Assembly (NCBI GenBank): GCA_038230835.1
Contig: JBBRMM010000006.1
Coordinates: forward strand, 95,530 to 159,529
From: DASUHT01 sp038230835
Lineage (GTDB): Bacteria; Actinomycetota; Thermoleophilia; Gaiellales; JAICJC01
Direction of reading: 5' to 3'
DNA: 64,000 nucleotides
The notes below the pieces were generated by a model. That model did not search any database and had not been told where the DNA came from. It saw only the letters and a program-made list of their open reading frames with translations. This document shows, piece by piece, positions 23,866 through 34,647 of this stretch (position 1 is its first letter; each line of letters begins with the position of its first letter). Made by a program: the position numbers and the translations under genes.

Positions 23866-26647
23866 TCACCGAAATCCGTGCGTTTCTGCGTCTCCGCGAG
23901 CAGTGGCCAGCCGGTTTGCCAGCTCGGTGCGAGACCGGACGCCAAGTTTGCGGAAGATCCGCTTCAGGTTGGCCTCGACGGTGTTCACGCTCACGAAGAG
24001 CATGCGCGCGACCTCGCGGTTCGTGCGGCCTTCGGCGACGAGATGGGCTACCTGCTGCTCGGTGGGCGTCAATCCCGTAGGTGACGGTGCGCGCCCGCCG
24101 ATCCGTGCCAGTTCCGACCTGGCCTTCTCGGCCCATGCCGGCGCGCCGAGTTGCTCGAAGATTGCCAGCGCACGAGTGAGCGTGGCGCGGGCGGGTGCCT
24201 TCTGCTTCATCCGCCGCTGGACCCCGCCGGTTACAAGCAACGTTCGCCCGAGCTCGAACGGCTGGGGATCGCCGTCGTGCCGCTCGAGCGCACGCCGCAG
24301 GTGCGTCATGGCGCCAGGTGGATCGCCAAGGGCGGACGAGACGAGACCGCGGCAGCGGGCGCCCGTTGCCAGCGCGAGCCGTCGGTCGAGGCGCTGCCCT
24401 TGTTCCTCGAGCCGGTCGCTCAAGCATCTGGCCTTCTCGAAGTCGCCGAGCGCCACAAGCGCTTCGACCTCGTCAGGCACGAAGGGGAACGCGCCCGGCT
24501 CGCTGAGCCCCATCGCGGCGGTGGCTGCGGCGGCCGGTTCAAGCCAGGCGTGGGCGGCAGCGGGCCGATCGAGTGAGAGTTCGAGCAAGCCGAGCACTGA
24601 CCGGCAGCGGATCTCGTTCCATCGATCCCCCGTCCGCTCACACACCGCAAGGCCGTCGCTCGCTTCCCGCCTAGCGGCGACAAGATCTCCCCTCGCGCAA
24701 GCGAGCGCCGCCCGCAGTGGATGTAGCTCGCCGAGGGTTTCGCTCAGCCCCGCTTCGAGTGCGATCTGCTCTGCCTCCTGTGTGTGCGCCGCCGCGAGCT
24801 CCCACCGTCCGGCGCGATATTCGACCTCCCCCAGACGGGAAAGAATTACCCAACACGCCGACTCATGGCCGTGCCGTCGGTAGCGTGCGAGCTCGGAGGT
24901 GAGCATTTGTCGAGCCTCATCCAGCTCTCCTGCCCAGGTGAGCTGCCGTCCGAGACACGTCGCAGGCGAGGCTAGGTCGGCGTGCGCAAGCGGGCCCTGA
25001 AACGACAGAGCCTGTGCCAGCAGGTGCTCGGCCGGGCGCCCGGAGAGGCACTCGGCCAGTGCGAAGACCGAGAGCGCCAGTCCACGAACGAACGGACGGT
25101 CTTCGATGCCCTCAGCCACCACCACGGCTTCGCGACCCCGTTGGACCGCCGCGGCAAGGTCACAACTATCCACCCCCACCCAGCACAGATCGGAGAGAAT
25201 CCTCGACCGCAGACCGGCGTCGTCGCCAACCTCCACAAGCGCCTGTTCGAGCAATTCCGAGACACGGCGGACATCTGGCCAGCTGAATACCGACAGCAGG
25301 TACAACGCGTCCGCCCGCTCCTCGCACGCCTCCAGGTCGCGGAGGATGGTTGCCATGATGCTCCTCGCACCGTCGGGATCGCCCGCGTCGTACAGATTGC
25401 CGGCCAGGGATGTCGCCCGCCTCCGGTGCGACTCGGCATCGTCCGCCGGCGTCGCGGCGAGAGCGAGCTCGCACAGATCGGCGGCCGATTGCGGCGCGCC
25501 CCGAGCCCGGGCGTGCAGAGCCGCCCGATCGAGCGTCGCCGCGACGTGCTCGTCGGGATGAGACACTGACAATGCGAGGTGCCGGCCATGCTCCTCCGGG
25601 TCGGAAATGATCTGCGCTAGTCGATGGTGCACAGCTCGCCGCGATGACGCCGACGCGTCCGCGTAGATGGTCGAGGCGAACAACGGGTGCGTGAACTCGA
25701 TCCGAGTCCCGCTCGCATGCGCGATGCCTGCGCGCTCGACGTCATCAAACGGCGCCAGGTCATGGACCGCCTCGAGGAGGCCGACGGTCGGAGTTGCCGC
25801 GGACGCGACGACAAGCAGGCCGTCGCGTGCCTCCGCGGAAAGCCGTGCCAGCCGGCCGCGAAGCAGACCTTGCAGGTCGGGCGGCACCGGCAGCGGCTGC
25901 CCCGGCCCAGGGCGAGTCCCCCTGTCGTATCAGCTCACGGCCGATCTCGAGCCCGTAAAGAGGGTTCCCGGCTGCCGTCTCGTGAATACGCTTGACGAGC
26001 GGATGGGAGAAGCGACACTTCAGTCGATGGCGCAGCAACCGCCCCAGGGTTTCCAGGGCGATCGGTCTGAGCACCATCCGGCAGAACTCCGACGGGAACA
26101 TCGCCGCGAGATCCAGGTGCCCGAGCGGGGCGGCGCTGCGCCTTGTCGCCACCACGGTGACCGGCTCTTCGCGCAGCCGCCGGAGCGCGAACCCGAGCGT
26201 GCGGGCAGACGGCGCGTCCACCCACTGCAGGTCATCGATCGCGATAGTGAGCGTTCCCTCGGTGGCGAGGCGGCGCAACGCTCCCAGCGCTCCCAACGAG
26301 ACCGCCCGTGGATCCGGCCGAGCAGCCGAGGACGCTGTCAGCAGCAACGCCGCCTCAAGGGCGCGTGCCTGCGGCAGCGGCAACTCGTCTATCACTCCGC
26401 CAACCACCGGCTCGAGGAGATCACCCAGCAGCGTGAACGACAACTTGGTCTCCGCCTCCGAGGTGCGCGAGACGAGCACGCGACCTCGCGCCTGCATCAG
26501 CTGCACCGCTTCCCGCCAAATCGTGGTCTTGCCGATTCCCGCCTCCCCCGCGATCAGCACGGCCCGGGGGCCGCGCCCATCATCAGCAAGGAATTCCGCG
26601 ATTTCGGCGAGCTCATCCTCCCGCCCAAAGGTCAGGTCTGGAGTCAC
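23866..26647 (-). pseudogene. LuxR-family AAA-type transcription regulator, frameshifted
   Basis: The N-terminal part from GTG 26647 is an AAA/NACHT-like ATPase: FGREDELAEIAEFL, Walker A IAGEAGIGKTTIW, Walker B TIAIDDLQWVDAPS. The C-terminal part has TPR-like helices and a LuxR HTH (LTPTEQQVAHLVAEGRTNRE, VSVNTVEANLKRIFRKLGV) ending at 23866. The two lie in different frames. Removing one T in CCCTGGG near 25909 restores DSPGPGQPLPVPPDLQGLL and a protein of about 926 residues. Regulators of this LAL type respond to an unknown ligand; here the gene is broken unless the shift is an assembly error. Confidence 0.82.
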
Positions 26648-26663
26648 GATCAGGACGTCCCGG

Positions 26664-26906
26664 TCACGTCTCGCCCTCTTTCTTGGCTTCGACCACTCCG
26701 ATCGCTTCGCCGTCGACGTAGGCCAGGTCATCGGCTCGACCGTGGGGCGGTGCGAGCACGAACTCCCGCAGCGCAACGCCGCGACCGGCGGCGAGGTTCA
26801 CCTGCGCGTAGCCCTGCACCTTCCAGCCCGCTTGGTCGGGCATGCGATCGATCTCGACCTGAGCCCGAGCCTCGGGCGTGAGGTATGCGAGATTCGGGTC
26901 AGCCAC
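26664..26906 (-). pseudogene. N-terminal stub of a type I restriction subunit R (hsdR)
   Basis: About 80 residues (NLAYLTPEARAQVEIDRMPD, GYAQVNLAAGRGVALREFVL, VDGEAIGVVEAKKEGET) match the N-terminal nuclease region of type I HsdR proteins, including the ExK core VVEAKKEG. The frame stops there, and the DEAD helicase and the hsdM/hsdS genes are missing. It lies just upstream of the LuxR gene. It is a leftover of a lost restriction-modification system. Confidence 0.7.
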
Positions 26907-26949
26907 GGTGGCTGGCGCTTGGTGGGAGGGAGCCCATCGGCCCACGTTA

Positions 26950-27168
26950 TCGGGGAGTGCGGACTCCGAGCAACCACGACGGCGCGAAGCTCTCAAACCA
27001 CGCCCCGATCACCGTACTCTGTGAACCCGCGGCGTCCATGACCACGCGCAGATCCTCCGCTCTGGTCTCCAAGTTCGGAACAGCGACGTTTCGGCTCGAC
27101 AAGCCAGTCGCACGCTAGTGATGCAGGATCAACCGGGCAAATGACGCCAACCCCTCAAACCACGCTCG
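26950..27168 (-). pseudogene. Fragment of the hydrolase-like/cyclase fusion family
   Basis: On the minus strand about 70 codons match 44210-44420 closely at the DNA level (FEGLASFARLILHH, then a TAG where 44082's protein has Trp, then RATGLSSRNVAVPNLETRAE, DLRVVMDAAGSQS, GAWFESFAPSWLLG). Upstream and downstream homology is lost. It is a decayed third copy. Confidence 0.75.
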
Positions 27169-27388
27169 CTCTGACGCCAACCACCACATTGAGATTCCCC
27201 GCGAGACCCGTGGCCTGGAAGTCTCCGTCAAACCCGGGATGGCTCAAACTGTCGCGCCCCGCAGAGGGGTTGGCGCCCCGTCGGATGAGCGGTCGCGCCG
27301 GATCGGCGCCCTGGGCTCGGTGGCCTCGGCGATGATCTGGTAGCGTTTCGACGGGACTGGTCGTCGAAGGGCGCGGGAGGGGACCGTG

Positions 27389-28534
27389 ATGCGGATCAGG
27401 GTTGGCGTGGGCGTGATGGTGCTTGTGGCTGGGGTCTTGTGTGTGGCTGTGGCCGCGTCGGCAGCTGCGCAATGGTATCGAACGCTCTCGCCGGGCGGCA
27501 ATCCCACGTCGATCGAGGCGTTGAATCTCAGTTCGGACGGATCCGTGTGGGCCGTCGGGGGTTTGCACACCGCTTCGCACTACGATCAGCCCACGGCCTG
27601 GCGGTTCGCCAAGAAGGTCTGGCAGGCTCAGACGATTCCCGTTGACCTGAGCAACCGCTGGGGGTATCTCACGGCGGTGGCGTCCGCTGGCGCGGAGGCG
27701 TGGGCTGCGGGGTATACCGTCAATCAAACCACCGGCAATCCCGCACCGCTGGTCGCCCACTGGGACGGCAGCGCGTGGAACGTCGTTGGCGAGCAGTGGA
27801 TCGCCCCACTCGGCTCAGACGGAGTGTTTCGCGCGGTCGTGGCGCGATCCGCCAGCGACGTGTGGGTGCTCGGGGACGACAATTCCAATGGGTCGGCGAT
27901 AACCACCCCGCTGCTTTGGCACTTCAACGGCTACGTGTGGTCGCGACAACCGGCGATGCCGATCCGAAACCCCGCATGTGTGGCCGCCTATGGCCTCGCA
28001 CTCACAGGGGCGGTCGAAACCGTTGACGGTCTGTACATCTCCGGCAACTGCACAACCTCGGAATTCCGATCGGCCGGGCTGGTCGAGCGCTTCGGTAGCC
28101 GCTGGACGGGTGTGCTCAAACTCGCGTCTGGCTCTGCTGTCAACGGACTCGCCGCCGACTCCGCCGGCACGATCTGGGCGGTCGGTGACACGATCGGCTC
28201 GGACGGGTTCGCAACCGGGGCCGCGTGGACCGGTGGGCCGACCGCCTTGTCGTTGGTCGCCATTCCGGCGCCGCACGCATCGACGCTTGGATCGGTGGCA
28301 ACCAATGGCACCCGGGTCGAGATGGCAGGGGAGATCGAGGACTCAGGGCCGTCGCCGCTTTTGATCTCAGGGTCGAGCGGCATCTGGAAGGTCGAGTCGG
28401 TGCCCTACGACCGAGGCCTATCCGGAGTCGCGATCAGCGCCGCCGGCAAGGTGTGGGTCAGCGGACCGGTGTTCGGCGGCTGGTTCGGCAACACCGAACC
28501 CGACCCCGCGGTCCTCACCCGCGGACATGGCTGA
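27389..28534 (+). CDS. Secreted beta-propeller-like protein
   Basis: A 381-residue protein with a clear signal peptide (RVGVGVMVLVAGVLCVAVAA) and repeated blades such as DGSVWAVGGLH, GAEAWAAGYT, ASDVWVLGDDN, AGTIWAVGDTI and AGKVWVSGPV, the xxVWxxG pattern of a bacterial propeller. ATG 27389 has a strong GGGAGGGGACC site. Low Cys content and the signal peptide place it outside the cell membrane. Function unknown; one of six propeller proteins in the window. Confidence 0.78.
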   Translation: MRIRVGVGVMVLVAGVLCVAVAASAAAQWYRTLSPGGNPTSIEALNLSSDGSVWAVGGLHTASHYDQPTAWRFAKKVWQAQTIPVDLSNRWGYLTAVASAGAEAWAAGYTVNQTTGNPAPLVAHWDGSAWNVVGEQWIAPLGSDGVFRAVVARSASDVWVLGDDNSNGSAITTPLLWHFNGYVWSRQPAMPIRNPACVAAYGLALTGAVETVDGLYISGNCTTSEFRSAGLVERFGSRWTGVLKLASGSAVNGLAADSAGTIWAVGDTIGSDGFATGAAWTGGPTALSLVAIPAPHASTLGSVATNGTRVEMAGEIEDSGPSPLLISGSSGIWKVESVPYDRGLSGVAISAAGKVWVSGPVFGGWFGNTEPDPAVLTRGHG

Positions 28535-28894
28535 AGCCGCACCACGGCGCGGCGCCCAGCTTCGCGGCCGTCACCGCGCCATCCACAAGCTCAGCAGTAT
28601 CCACCCTCGCGGCGGCGATCGTCGGCGCGGGGTACACCCCCGTCAAGTTCCCCGACGCAACACCAGTCGGAGCCGCATCCCCGCTATTCAGGCGACGCTA
28701 CGCGCTGGAGAAGGCGTCGAGCCGAAGAGCAGCGATCCGCCCGCCGTGGAGGACGGAGAGGCGGCACTCGACTGGGCAACGGGATGGTTTCGTTGGGTGC
28801 TCGAGCGGGAAACGTCGCCGTTGGCGCGGCGTCGACGCCGGCTTCCCGCGCCGACGCTCGCCGTGGAAGGACGCGTCCGAGCCGGTATCCATGT
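28535..28894. other. Stretch without a supported gene
   Basis: No frame has a domain or ribosome-binding site. The 396 bases from 29179 to 29574 are similarly empty, apart from a short hydrophobic frame I do not trust. Confidence 0.35.
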
Positions 28895-29178
28895 TTAGAC
28901 CGCCGGGTTTGTGGGGAGGATGTTGGGGCGGGCCGGGGAGACCCTGACAGTTGGGGCTTGTCCGACCCCCGGCCCGCTGATGGCCATTGGCTCGGAGTGT
29001 GCCAACTTCAGGAGCGGCCAGTGACTCGCTCTCGCTCGTGTTCGGTGGCCGTCGCCGTCGTGCCACCAGCGTGTCGCGAGGCACGCGACCCGATCGACGT
29101 GCTCGATATGCGGCCTGGCGTCATCATCCTGCTGCCCCTCATGGATCAGCGACGCGATCCGCTGCGCCTCGTCCACCA
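28895..29178 (-). pseudogene. Fragment of an HD-domain phosphohydrolase
   Basis: From ATG 29178 the minus strand reads DEAQRIASLIHEGQQDDDAR, PHIEHVDRVACLATRWWHDG. This resembles the first helices of HD-domain (RelA/SpoT hydrolase-like) proteins: AxxxHxGQxxxxxxPYxxHxxRVA followed by a His-Asp pair. After that the frame loses similarity. It may be a decayed or frameshifted gene; the match rests on a short pattern. Confidence 0.4.
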
Positions 29179-29574
29179 TGCACCTGACGAACTCGCCCGC
29201 CGCCGCTTGGACCGCGAAGCCATGATCGAGGTCGGCGATCTCACGCGTCGCCCGGCGATCGCCTACGAATCGAGTTCGTGCCGACCGCGTCGTAGTTGCG
29301 CGGGCACACATGGCTCGGGTCGCGCCCCGGGGAGCTGCGTGGCATCGTCTGTTCGGGAAGGACGAGTCTTCACTCGGTGCGTTGGAGTCGGTCACTGAAA
29401 CGGCTGGCAACCGCAGAGCGCCGACACCGCGTCGCACCGGCCGGGTCTGACAGAGCGGTTCGGCTACGAGGTACCGCCAGTGAGGCATTTGAGTGCCGGG
29501 ACTCGTGCAACAGAGGGGTCAGACCACTCTGTTGCGTCCGGTCACGGTGGGTCGGCGTCGGATAGAGTCGCGGA

Positions 29575-29988
29575 GTGAACCTGTATCACCAGATCGAGGG
29601 TCAGGGCGGCGAGACGGTCGTGCTGGTGCATGCCGGTGGGACGCGCAGTGGCCGCTGCTGACCGAGCGCCACCACACCCTTCGCCGCGACATGCGCGGGT
29701 TCGGGAGCTAACCGCTGCCGGCCGAGCCGTACTCCCATGTGCGCGCCCTGAGCGAGCTGCTCGACCTGCTCGAGGTCGACCGGGCGACGCTGGTGGCGGT
29801 GTCGCTGGGCGGCCGGGTGGCACTGGAGTTGGCCATTGCCCGGCCGCGGGTGGTCGGCGCTGATGCTGGTGGGGCCGGTCATCACCGGAGCCGCGCACGT
29901 CCCTAACATGGAGCAGCCGGCGCAGTTGGACCGGCTGCTGCTCGACTTCCTGGCCGCGCACATCCATGCCCGCCAGTCGACTGCCTAA
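29575..29988 (+). pseudogene. Alpha/beta hydrolase, multiply disrupted
   Basis: Pieces in successive frames read NLYHQIEGQGGETVVLVHAG, then QWPLLTERHHTLRRDMRGFG, a TAA, and PLPAEPYSHVRALSELLDLL, EVDRATLVAVSLGGRVALEL. Together these follow an alpha/beta hydrolase (oxyanion HAG, nucleophile elbow VSLGG) from start to about residue 130. A frameshift near 29640 and an in-frame stop near 29710 show it is dead, and the C-terminal half is missing. Confidence 0.65.
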
Positions 29989-30240
29989 GGACGCCACACC
30001 AGACGTCCCACTAGATCCTGGTAGCGCCTCCAGAAGTCGGGATAGCGGATGCGGCCGGTTGCGACGTGCATCACCGACAGCACCGGTGACGCGCCGGTAG
30101 TCGCCGCGTGACGCACGCGATCTGCGATCCATCAGCTGACCACACCGGTCCGGTCGTGACCAGAGTCGCAGTCAGGCGCGCGCGGTGACCGAGGGTGATT
30201 CAACTAGGAACAGTCCACGCCCGCTGGCGACCGCCAGTCA

Positions 30241-30462
30241 GTGCCCGTCAGCTGCCCAGCGGGCGCCGAGATCGCCTCGGAACAGGATCGCGGGGTCGAA
30301 AAGCTGAGACGGGCGGTGATCGACATAGTCCAGCAGACCGCGGGGGTGATCAACGCGAACAGGCGTGTCGAGGAGTGGCTCGCTGGGGTCGACGAGTCAC
30401 GGACCACCCGGCGCGCGCGGCAAGCGATCGCTGACGCCAGCCGGGTCATGGCGGGGTGGTAA
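30241..30462 (+). CDS. Possible 73-aa helical protein
   Basis: A GTG-initiated frame rich in helix-forming residues (EKLRRAVIDIVQQTAGVINA, RRVEEWLAGVDESRTTRRAR), with third-position GC like coding DNA. No family match. It may be a fragment of a larger protein, as the surrounding 29989-30473 holds nothing else recognisable. Confidence 0.3.
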   Translation: MPVSCPAGAEIASEQDRGVEKLRRAVIDIVQQTAGVINANRRVEEWLAGVDESRTTRRARQAIADASRVMAGW

Positions 30463-30473
30463 AGTCGGGCGGC

Positions 30474-31580
30474 ATGCCAGCGGTCACCCAACCGGCGCCG
30501 TTTGAGACCCCGATTGACACGGCGATGATGAGGCGCGTGGTGAAGGGGATCTCATCGGTAGGTTCGCATCCACTCGGATTCCGCGCCGCCGGCACACCCG
30601 AGGAGCACGCGGTGGCCGATCTGGTGGCCGCCGAGATGCGTTCGATCGGTTTGGCGGAGGTGCATGTCGAAGGCGTGCCCGTGCACATGTGGCGGTTTCG
30701 TGACGCGACGGTGTCGGTGGAGGGCACAGGAAGCCGGATCGCGGGCTGCTCGATGGCGGGAGTCCCCGCCACGTCGAAGAAGGGGGTCAGCGGCCCGTTG
30801 GTGTTCGTGCGCGACGGCCGCCGCGATCGGCTTGACCGGCTCGACCTCGCCGGCGTGATTGCATTGGTGGACTGGCGGAGAGCAGGGCCGTGGATCAGCG
30901 AGATCGGGCTCGAGCTGGGGATGCGCGGCGTGCGCGCGATTGTGGTCTGCTGCTTGGAGGGCGGTTCGCGCTTCCTGGGCGAGGGGGCGCTGGGGACGTC
31001 GGTCGGCCACTGGCACGCCGGCGCGCCGCCGCTCGTGACGGTGCGCCAGAAGGACGGCTGGGCACTGATCGCACGGTGCAGGAAGGCGCCCGTGCGAGCG
31101 ACCGTGACGCTCGACGTGGAATTCAGCCGCCGCGCGAAGGGCCGAAATGTCTGCGGGGTGTTCGCACCGGAGCTGTCCGGCGCGCCCGTGGTGATGGGCG
31201 CGCACCACGACGGCTGGTTCTTCGGTGCGTTTGACAACGCCAGCGGCGTGGCGTCGATGCTGACAATCGCCAAGGGTCTGACGCAGTCGGGCTGGCGGCC
31301 GCGGCGGCCGGTGTGGTTCGTGTCGCACACGGCGGAGGAGTACGGGCGCATGGACGACGACCAGCCCTGGTGCGTCGGGGCGTGGGGCGACTCGCCGCCA
31401 GGGTTCGCTGGACTGTCCACGTTGTGCTGCACGTTCAATGCGGATCGTGTGGATCAGCCTGGCGGTGGCTGTGACCTGCGCAACCCCCAACGTAGGCGTG
31501 GACTCGGGTCCCCCACGCCGCGCCGGGCGGCATCACGACACCTTCGCTGCGATTGGGGCGGCGACGAGGTGAAGGACTGA
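30474..31580 (+). pseudogene. M28-family metallopeptidase, C-terminus lost
   Basis: Residues 1-320 follow an M28 aminopeptidase-like protein: a PA-like insert, the zinc-ligand segments VVMGAHHDGWFFGAFDNASG and FVSHTAEEYG, and a possible third-ligand region TFNADRVDQPGGG. From about 31450 the sequence turns into unrelated residues and stops, where full-length family members continue for at least 150 more. Probably inactive. ATG 30474 was chosen over an upstream GTG. Confidence 0.65.
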
Positions 31581-31651
31581 TGAAAATGCTGGGACGGATT
31601 TCGTGCGTTTTGGGTGGCGCGCGCGTACGATCGAGTTTGGAGGTGCTAGCG

Positions 31652-32344
31652 ATGCGTGTCTTGGCGGTCGAGGATGCTCCCAAGCTGCTTGGGATCCTGA
31701 CCCGACGGTTGCACGCTGAGGGGTACGCGGCGGACGGTGCAGCGAGTGGCCAGGATGCGATCCGGCTGGCATCGATCACCCCGTATGACGCGATCGTGCT
31801 CGACTTGCGGCTGCCCGATATCGACGGGGTGGAGGTGTGCCGTAGGCTGCGGGCTGCCGGGTGCTGGTCACCGATCTTGATGCTGACGGCTCGTGACGGT
31901 CTGGACGATCGCGTGCGTGGCCTTGATGCCGGCGCCGACGACTATCTGACCAAGCCATTCGCGTTCCCTGAGCTTTTTGCCAGGGTGCGAGCGCTTGTCC
32001 GTCGGGGATCGGAGCGGCGGCCGGTCACGCTTGTGCTGGGTGACCTGTCGCTGGATCCGGCGGCCCACGTTGTGCGTCGAGGTGACGACGCGATCGATCT
32101 TACTGCGAAGGAGTTCGCGCTGCTTGAGGTCTTTATGCGCCACCCAAACGTCGTCATCGGCCGCGAGCGCCTGGTGGCTCACGTTTGGGATCACTCCTAC
32201 CGGGGAGACTCCAACATCATCGACGTGTATGTCCGCAACCTCCGCCTAAAGATCGACCGTCGGTACGGGCGGGCGTCGCTCAAGACGGTCAGGGGGATCG
32301 GTTATCGGCTCTGTAACGATGCCTCGGCCGCACGTTCCGCTTAG
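31652..32344 (+). CDS. OmpR-type response regulator
   Basis: A 230-residue regulator starting at ATG 31652 (GGAGGTGCTAGCG upstream). The receiver domain has phospho-acceptor Asp51 in AIVLDLRLPDIDG and Lys in LTKPFAFPEL. The C-terminal winged helix ends KTVRGIGYRL. The histidine kinase gene begins 26 bases before its stop. The pair precedes the ABC operon at 33868, which it may control; that link is inferred from order. Confidence 0.92.
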   Translation: MRVLAVEDAPKLLGILTRRLHAEGYAADGAASGQDAIRLASITPYDAIVLDLRLPDIDGVEVCRRLRAAGCWSPILMLTARDGLDDRVRGLDAGADDYLTKPFAFPELFARVRALVRRGSERRPVTLVLGDLSLDPAAHVVRRGDDAIDLTAKEFALLEVFMRHPNVVIGRERLVAHVWDHSYRGDSNIIDVYVRNLRLKIDRRYGRASLKTVRGIGYRLCNDASAARSA

Positions 32345-33705
32345 GACGCGGCTCGCCCTGGCGTTTGCTATTGGGATGGCAATCGTGTTAGCCGGCGTGG
32401 GCGTGTTCGTGTACCTCCAGCTTCGCGGCGATCTGCTCGAGTCGGTGGACATGGGTCTGCGGTCGCGTGCGCAGGTAATCGTCTCCAACTCCCAGCACGC
32501 AGACCCGTCGCTGGGAAGCACCCAGCGGCCACTGATCGACCGCGACGAGGCGTTCGCCCAGGTCCTTGCGCCCGACGGTCACATCATCGGGTCGACGCCC
32601 GCGGTGGCTCGCGCCGCGCTGGTGGGTCGCGCCTATCTGTCCGCCATTCGCGACCCCAGCTTCCTCGTCCGCAAGCCGCTCGGGCTGGAGTCTGCGAGAC
32701 TGCTTGTCGTGCCCACACACGTTAAGGGGGGGCCGCTGTACGTTGTCGTGGGTGCGACGCTGAGCAACAGCAACGAGGCTCTCGGGCGCGTGCGGCTCCT
32801 GTTTGAAATCGCGTTTCCGGTCGCAGTGGTGGTGTGTTCGCTGGTCGGCTGGCTGCTGGCTGGCGCCGCACTGCGCCCGGTGGAACGAATGCGAACCGAG
32901 GCCGAGGAGATCTCCACCACAGACCCCGGCCGTCGGCTTGCGATCCCCGACACCGACGACACGCTGACCCGTCTGGCGCGCACGCTCAACTCGACCTTCG
33001 ATCGGCTTCAGCAGGCGCACCAACGCGAGCGTCGTTTCGTCGACGATGCGTCGCACGAGCTGCGCACCCCGCTGACGATCCTCAAAGCCGAGGTCGACAC
33101 CGGCCTTGCCGGAACGCGGGAGCGAGCCGACCTGGAACGGACGCTTAAAAGTGCCTCCGAGGAGATCGATCACCTCGTCCGGATCGCCGAGGGACTTCTC
33201 GTACTGGCCCGGGCCAACAACGGCCAGATCCCGATCGACATCGACACGACACCTCTCCGCGAGCTGGTAAACGGCAGCTTGAACTCGTTTGCGGCGCGCG
33301 CCCGGGCACGCGAGGTCCACCTCGAGGCGCACGCCGACGACGTCGTCGTCAGCGTCGACCGGACACGGATCCGACAGGCACTGGACAACCTGCTCGACAA
33401 CGCGTTACGGCACACCCCGCCTCACGGGATGATCGAGATACTCACCACGGCCAGCAAGGAAACGCTCGCCATCACAGTCCAGGACTCCGGAGGCGGCTTC
33501 CAAGGCGTACGCGCTCGACAACGCCTTTCAGCCGTTCAACCACCCAACCCGCACAAATCCAGGTGCAGGCCTGGGCCTCGCCATCGTCGACGCCATCGCA
33601 CGCGCCCACGGCGGAGGGGCCTCCGCCGAAAACCTTCCCGGTGGCGGCGCCCGAGTCACACTGACCGTGCATGCAGCGGCATCACCAGCCGCAAGGCCTG
33701 CCTGA
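32319..33705 (+). pseudogene. Sensor histidine kinase, frameshifted in the ATPase domain
   Basis: Two membrane helices (10-33 and about 161-185) flank an extracytoplasmic domain. HAMP follows, then His246 in DDASHELRTPLTIL and a HATPase N box (LDNLLDNALRHTPP). At 33501 the reading frame breaks after DSGGGF; the adjacent frame supplies KAYALDNAFQPF, NPGAGLGLAIVDAIARAHGG and a normal end at 33705. Without the shift the protein lacks the nucleotide lid and G2 box. One base change restores a normal kinase, so it may be an assembly error or a recent inactivation. Confidence 0.85.
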
Positions 33706-33867
33706 CGAGCCCCGCACCGTAACCAGCGCAGTCCTCCCGGTGATCTCCTCGTCGAGCAGTGCGCGTGTCGCAAGCTACGTTCAAGTCGTGCTCTGTTTTT
33801 CATCGGTTCTTCATGAAGTGGTGGGACGGTTTGTGGTTGATAGCCATCTCAGGAACAGGGGTAGACC

Positions 33868-34647
33868 ATGAAGCGCACGCTTGGATCGATTGGGTTGGTC
33901 GCCGTTGGGGCGGTCTTGGCTGGGTGTGGTTCTTCGGGGGCGCAGCTCTCGACTTCGGGGGGGCCGACTTCTGGAGGTGGTACGAGCGAGCCCACGACAA
34001 CGCCAACTACTCTGCCGGGAACCGTTGGGTACAACCCGAAGATCGACCCGACAAAGTTTACGGATCACATCACCAACACCCTCTTGCCGCTGACTCCCGG
34101 AACGACGCATTACTACAAGGGGCGGCGGGATGGGATCCCTACCCGAACGGTCGTTACCGTGACTCGCCAAACCCGGTTGGTGATGGGTGTGACGTGCGTG
34201 GTGGTGACCGACAACGTGTTCGAGAATCAGTCCTTGGTCGAACGGACCACCGACTGGTATGCGCAGGACTCTGTCGGGAACGTGTGGTATTTCGGTGAGA
34301 ACACGGCCGAGCTTCAAAACGGTGTTGTCACCACGACGGCCGGAACGTGGGAGGCAGGGGTGGACAAGGCTTTGCCTGGGATCGTGATGGAGGCCGCGCC
34401 GAAAGTCGGGGATAAGTTTCGCCAGGAGTATCGGCCAAGCGTCGCGCTCGACCAGGCCGTAATTCTTCGGGTGGACGCAACGGTCACGGTTCCAGCTAGT
34501 ACTTATCATCACGTGGTGGTAACGTGGGATCGAAACCCATTGGATCCGAGCAAGATCGAGCACAAGTACTACGCGCCCGGTGTCGGGTTCGTGCACGCGG
34601 TGTTGCAAGGCGGTGGGCACACGGAAGTCACTGGTTTGGTGAAATGA
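33868..34647 (+). CDS. Lipoprotein of an ABC operon
   Basis: A 259-residue lipoprotein: signal SIGLVAVGAVLAGC with the LAGC lipobox (cysteine 20), a Ser/Thr/Gly/Pro linker to about residue 50, then a beta-rich domain (FTDHITNTLLPLTPGTTHYY, RTVVTVTRQTRLVMGVTCVV). The stop overlaps the ATG of the first ABC ATPase (ATGA), so it is coupled to the transporter and probably works on the outer face of the membrane with it. Confidence 0.85.
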   Translation: MKRTLGSIGLVAVGAVLAGCGSSGAQLSTSGGPTSGGGTSEPTTTPTTLPGTVGYNPKIDPTKFTDHITNTLLPLTPGTTHYYKGRRDGIPTRTVVTVTRQTRLVMGVTCVVVTDNVFENQSLVERTTDWYAQDSVGNVWYFGENTAELQNGVVTTTAGTWEAGVDKALPGIVMEAAPKVGDKFRQEYRPSVALDQAVILRVDATVTVPASTYHHVVVTWDRNPLDPSKIEHKYYAPGVGFVHAVLQGGGHTEVTGLVK

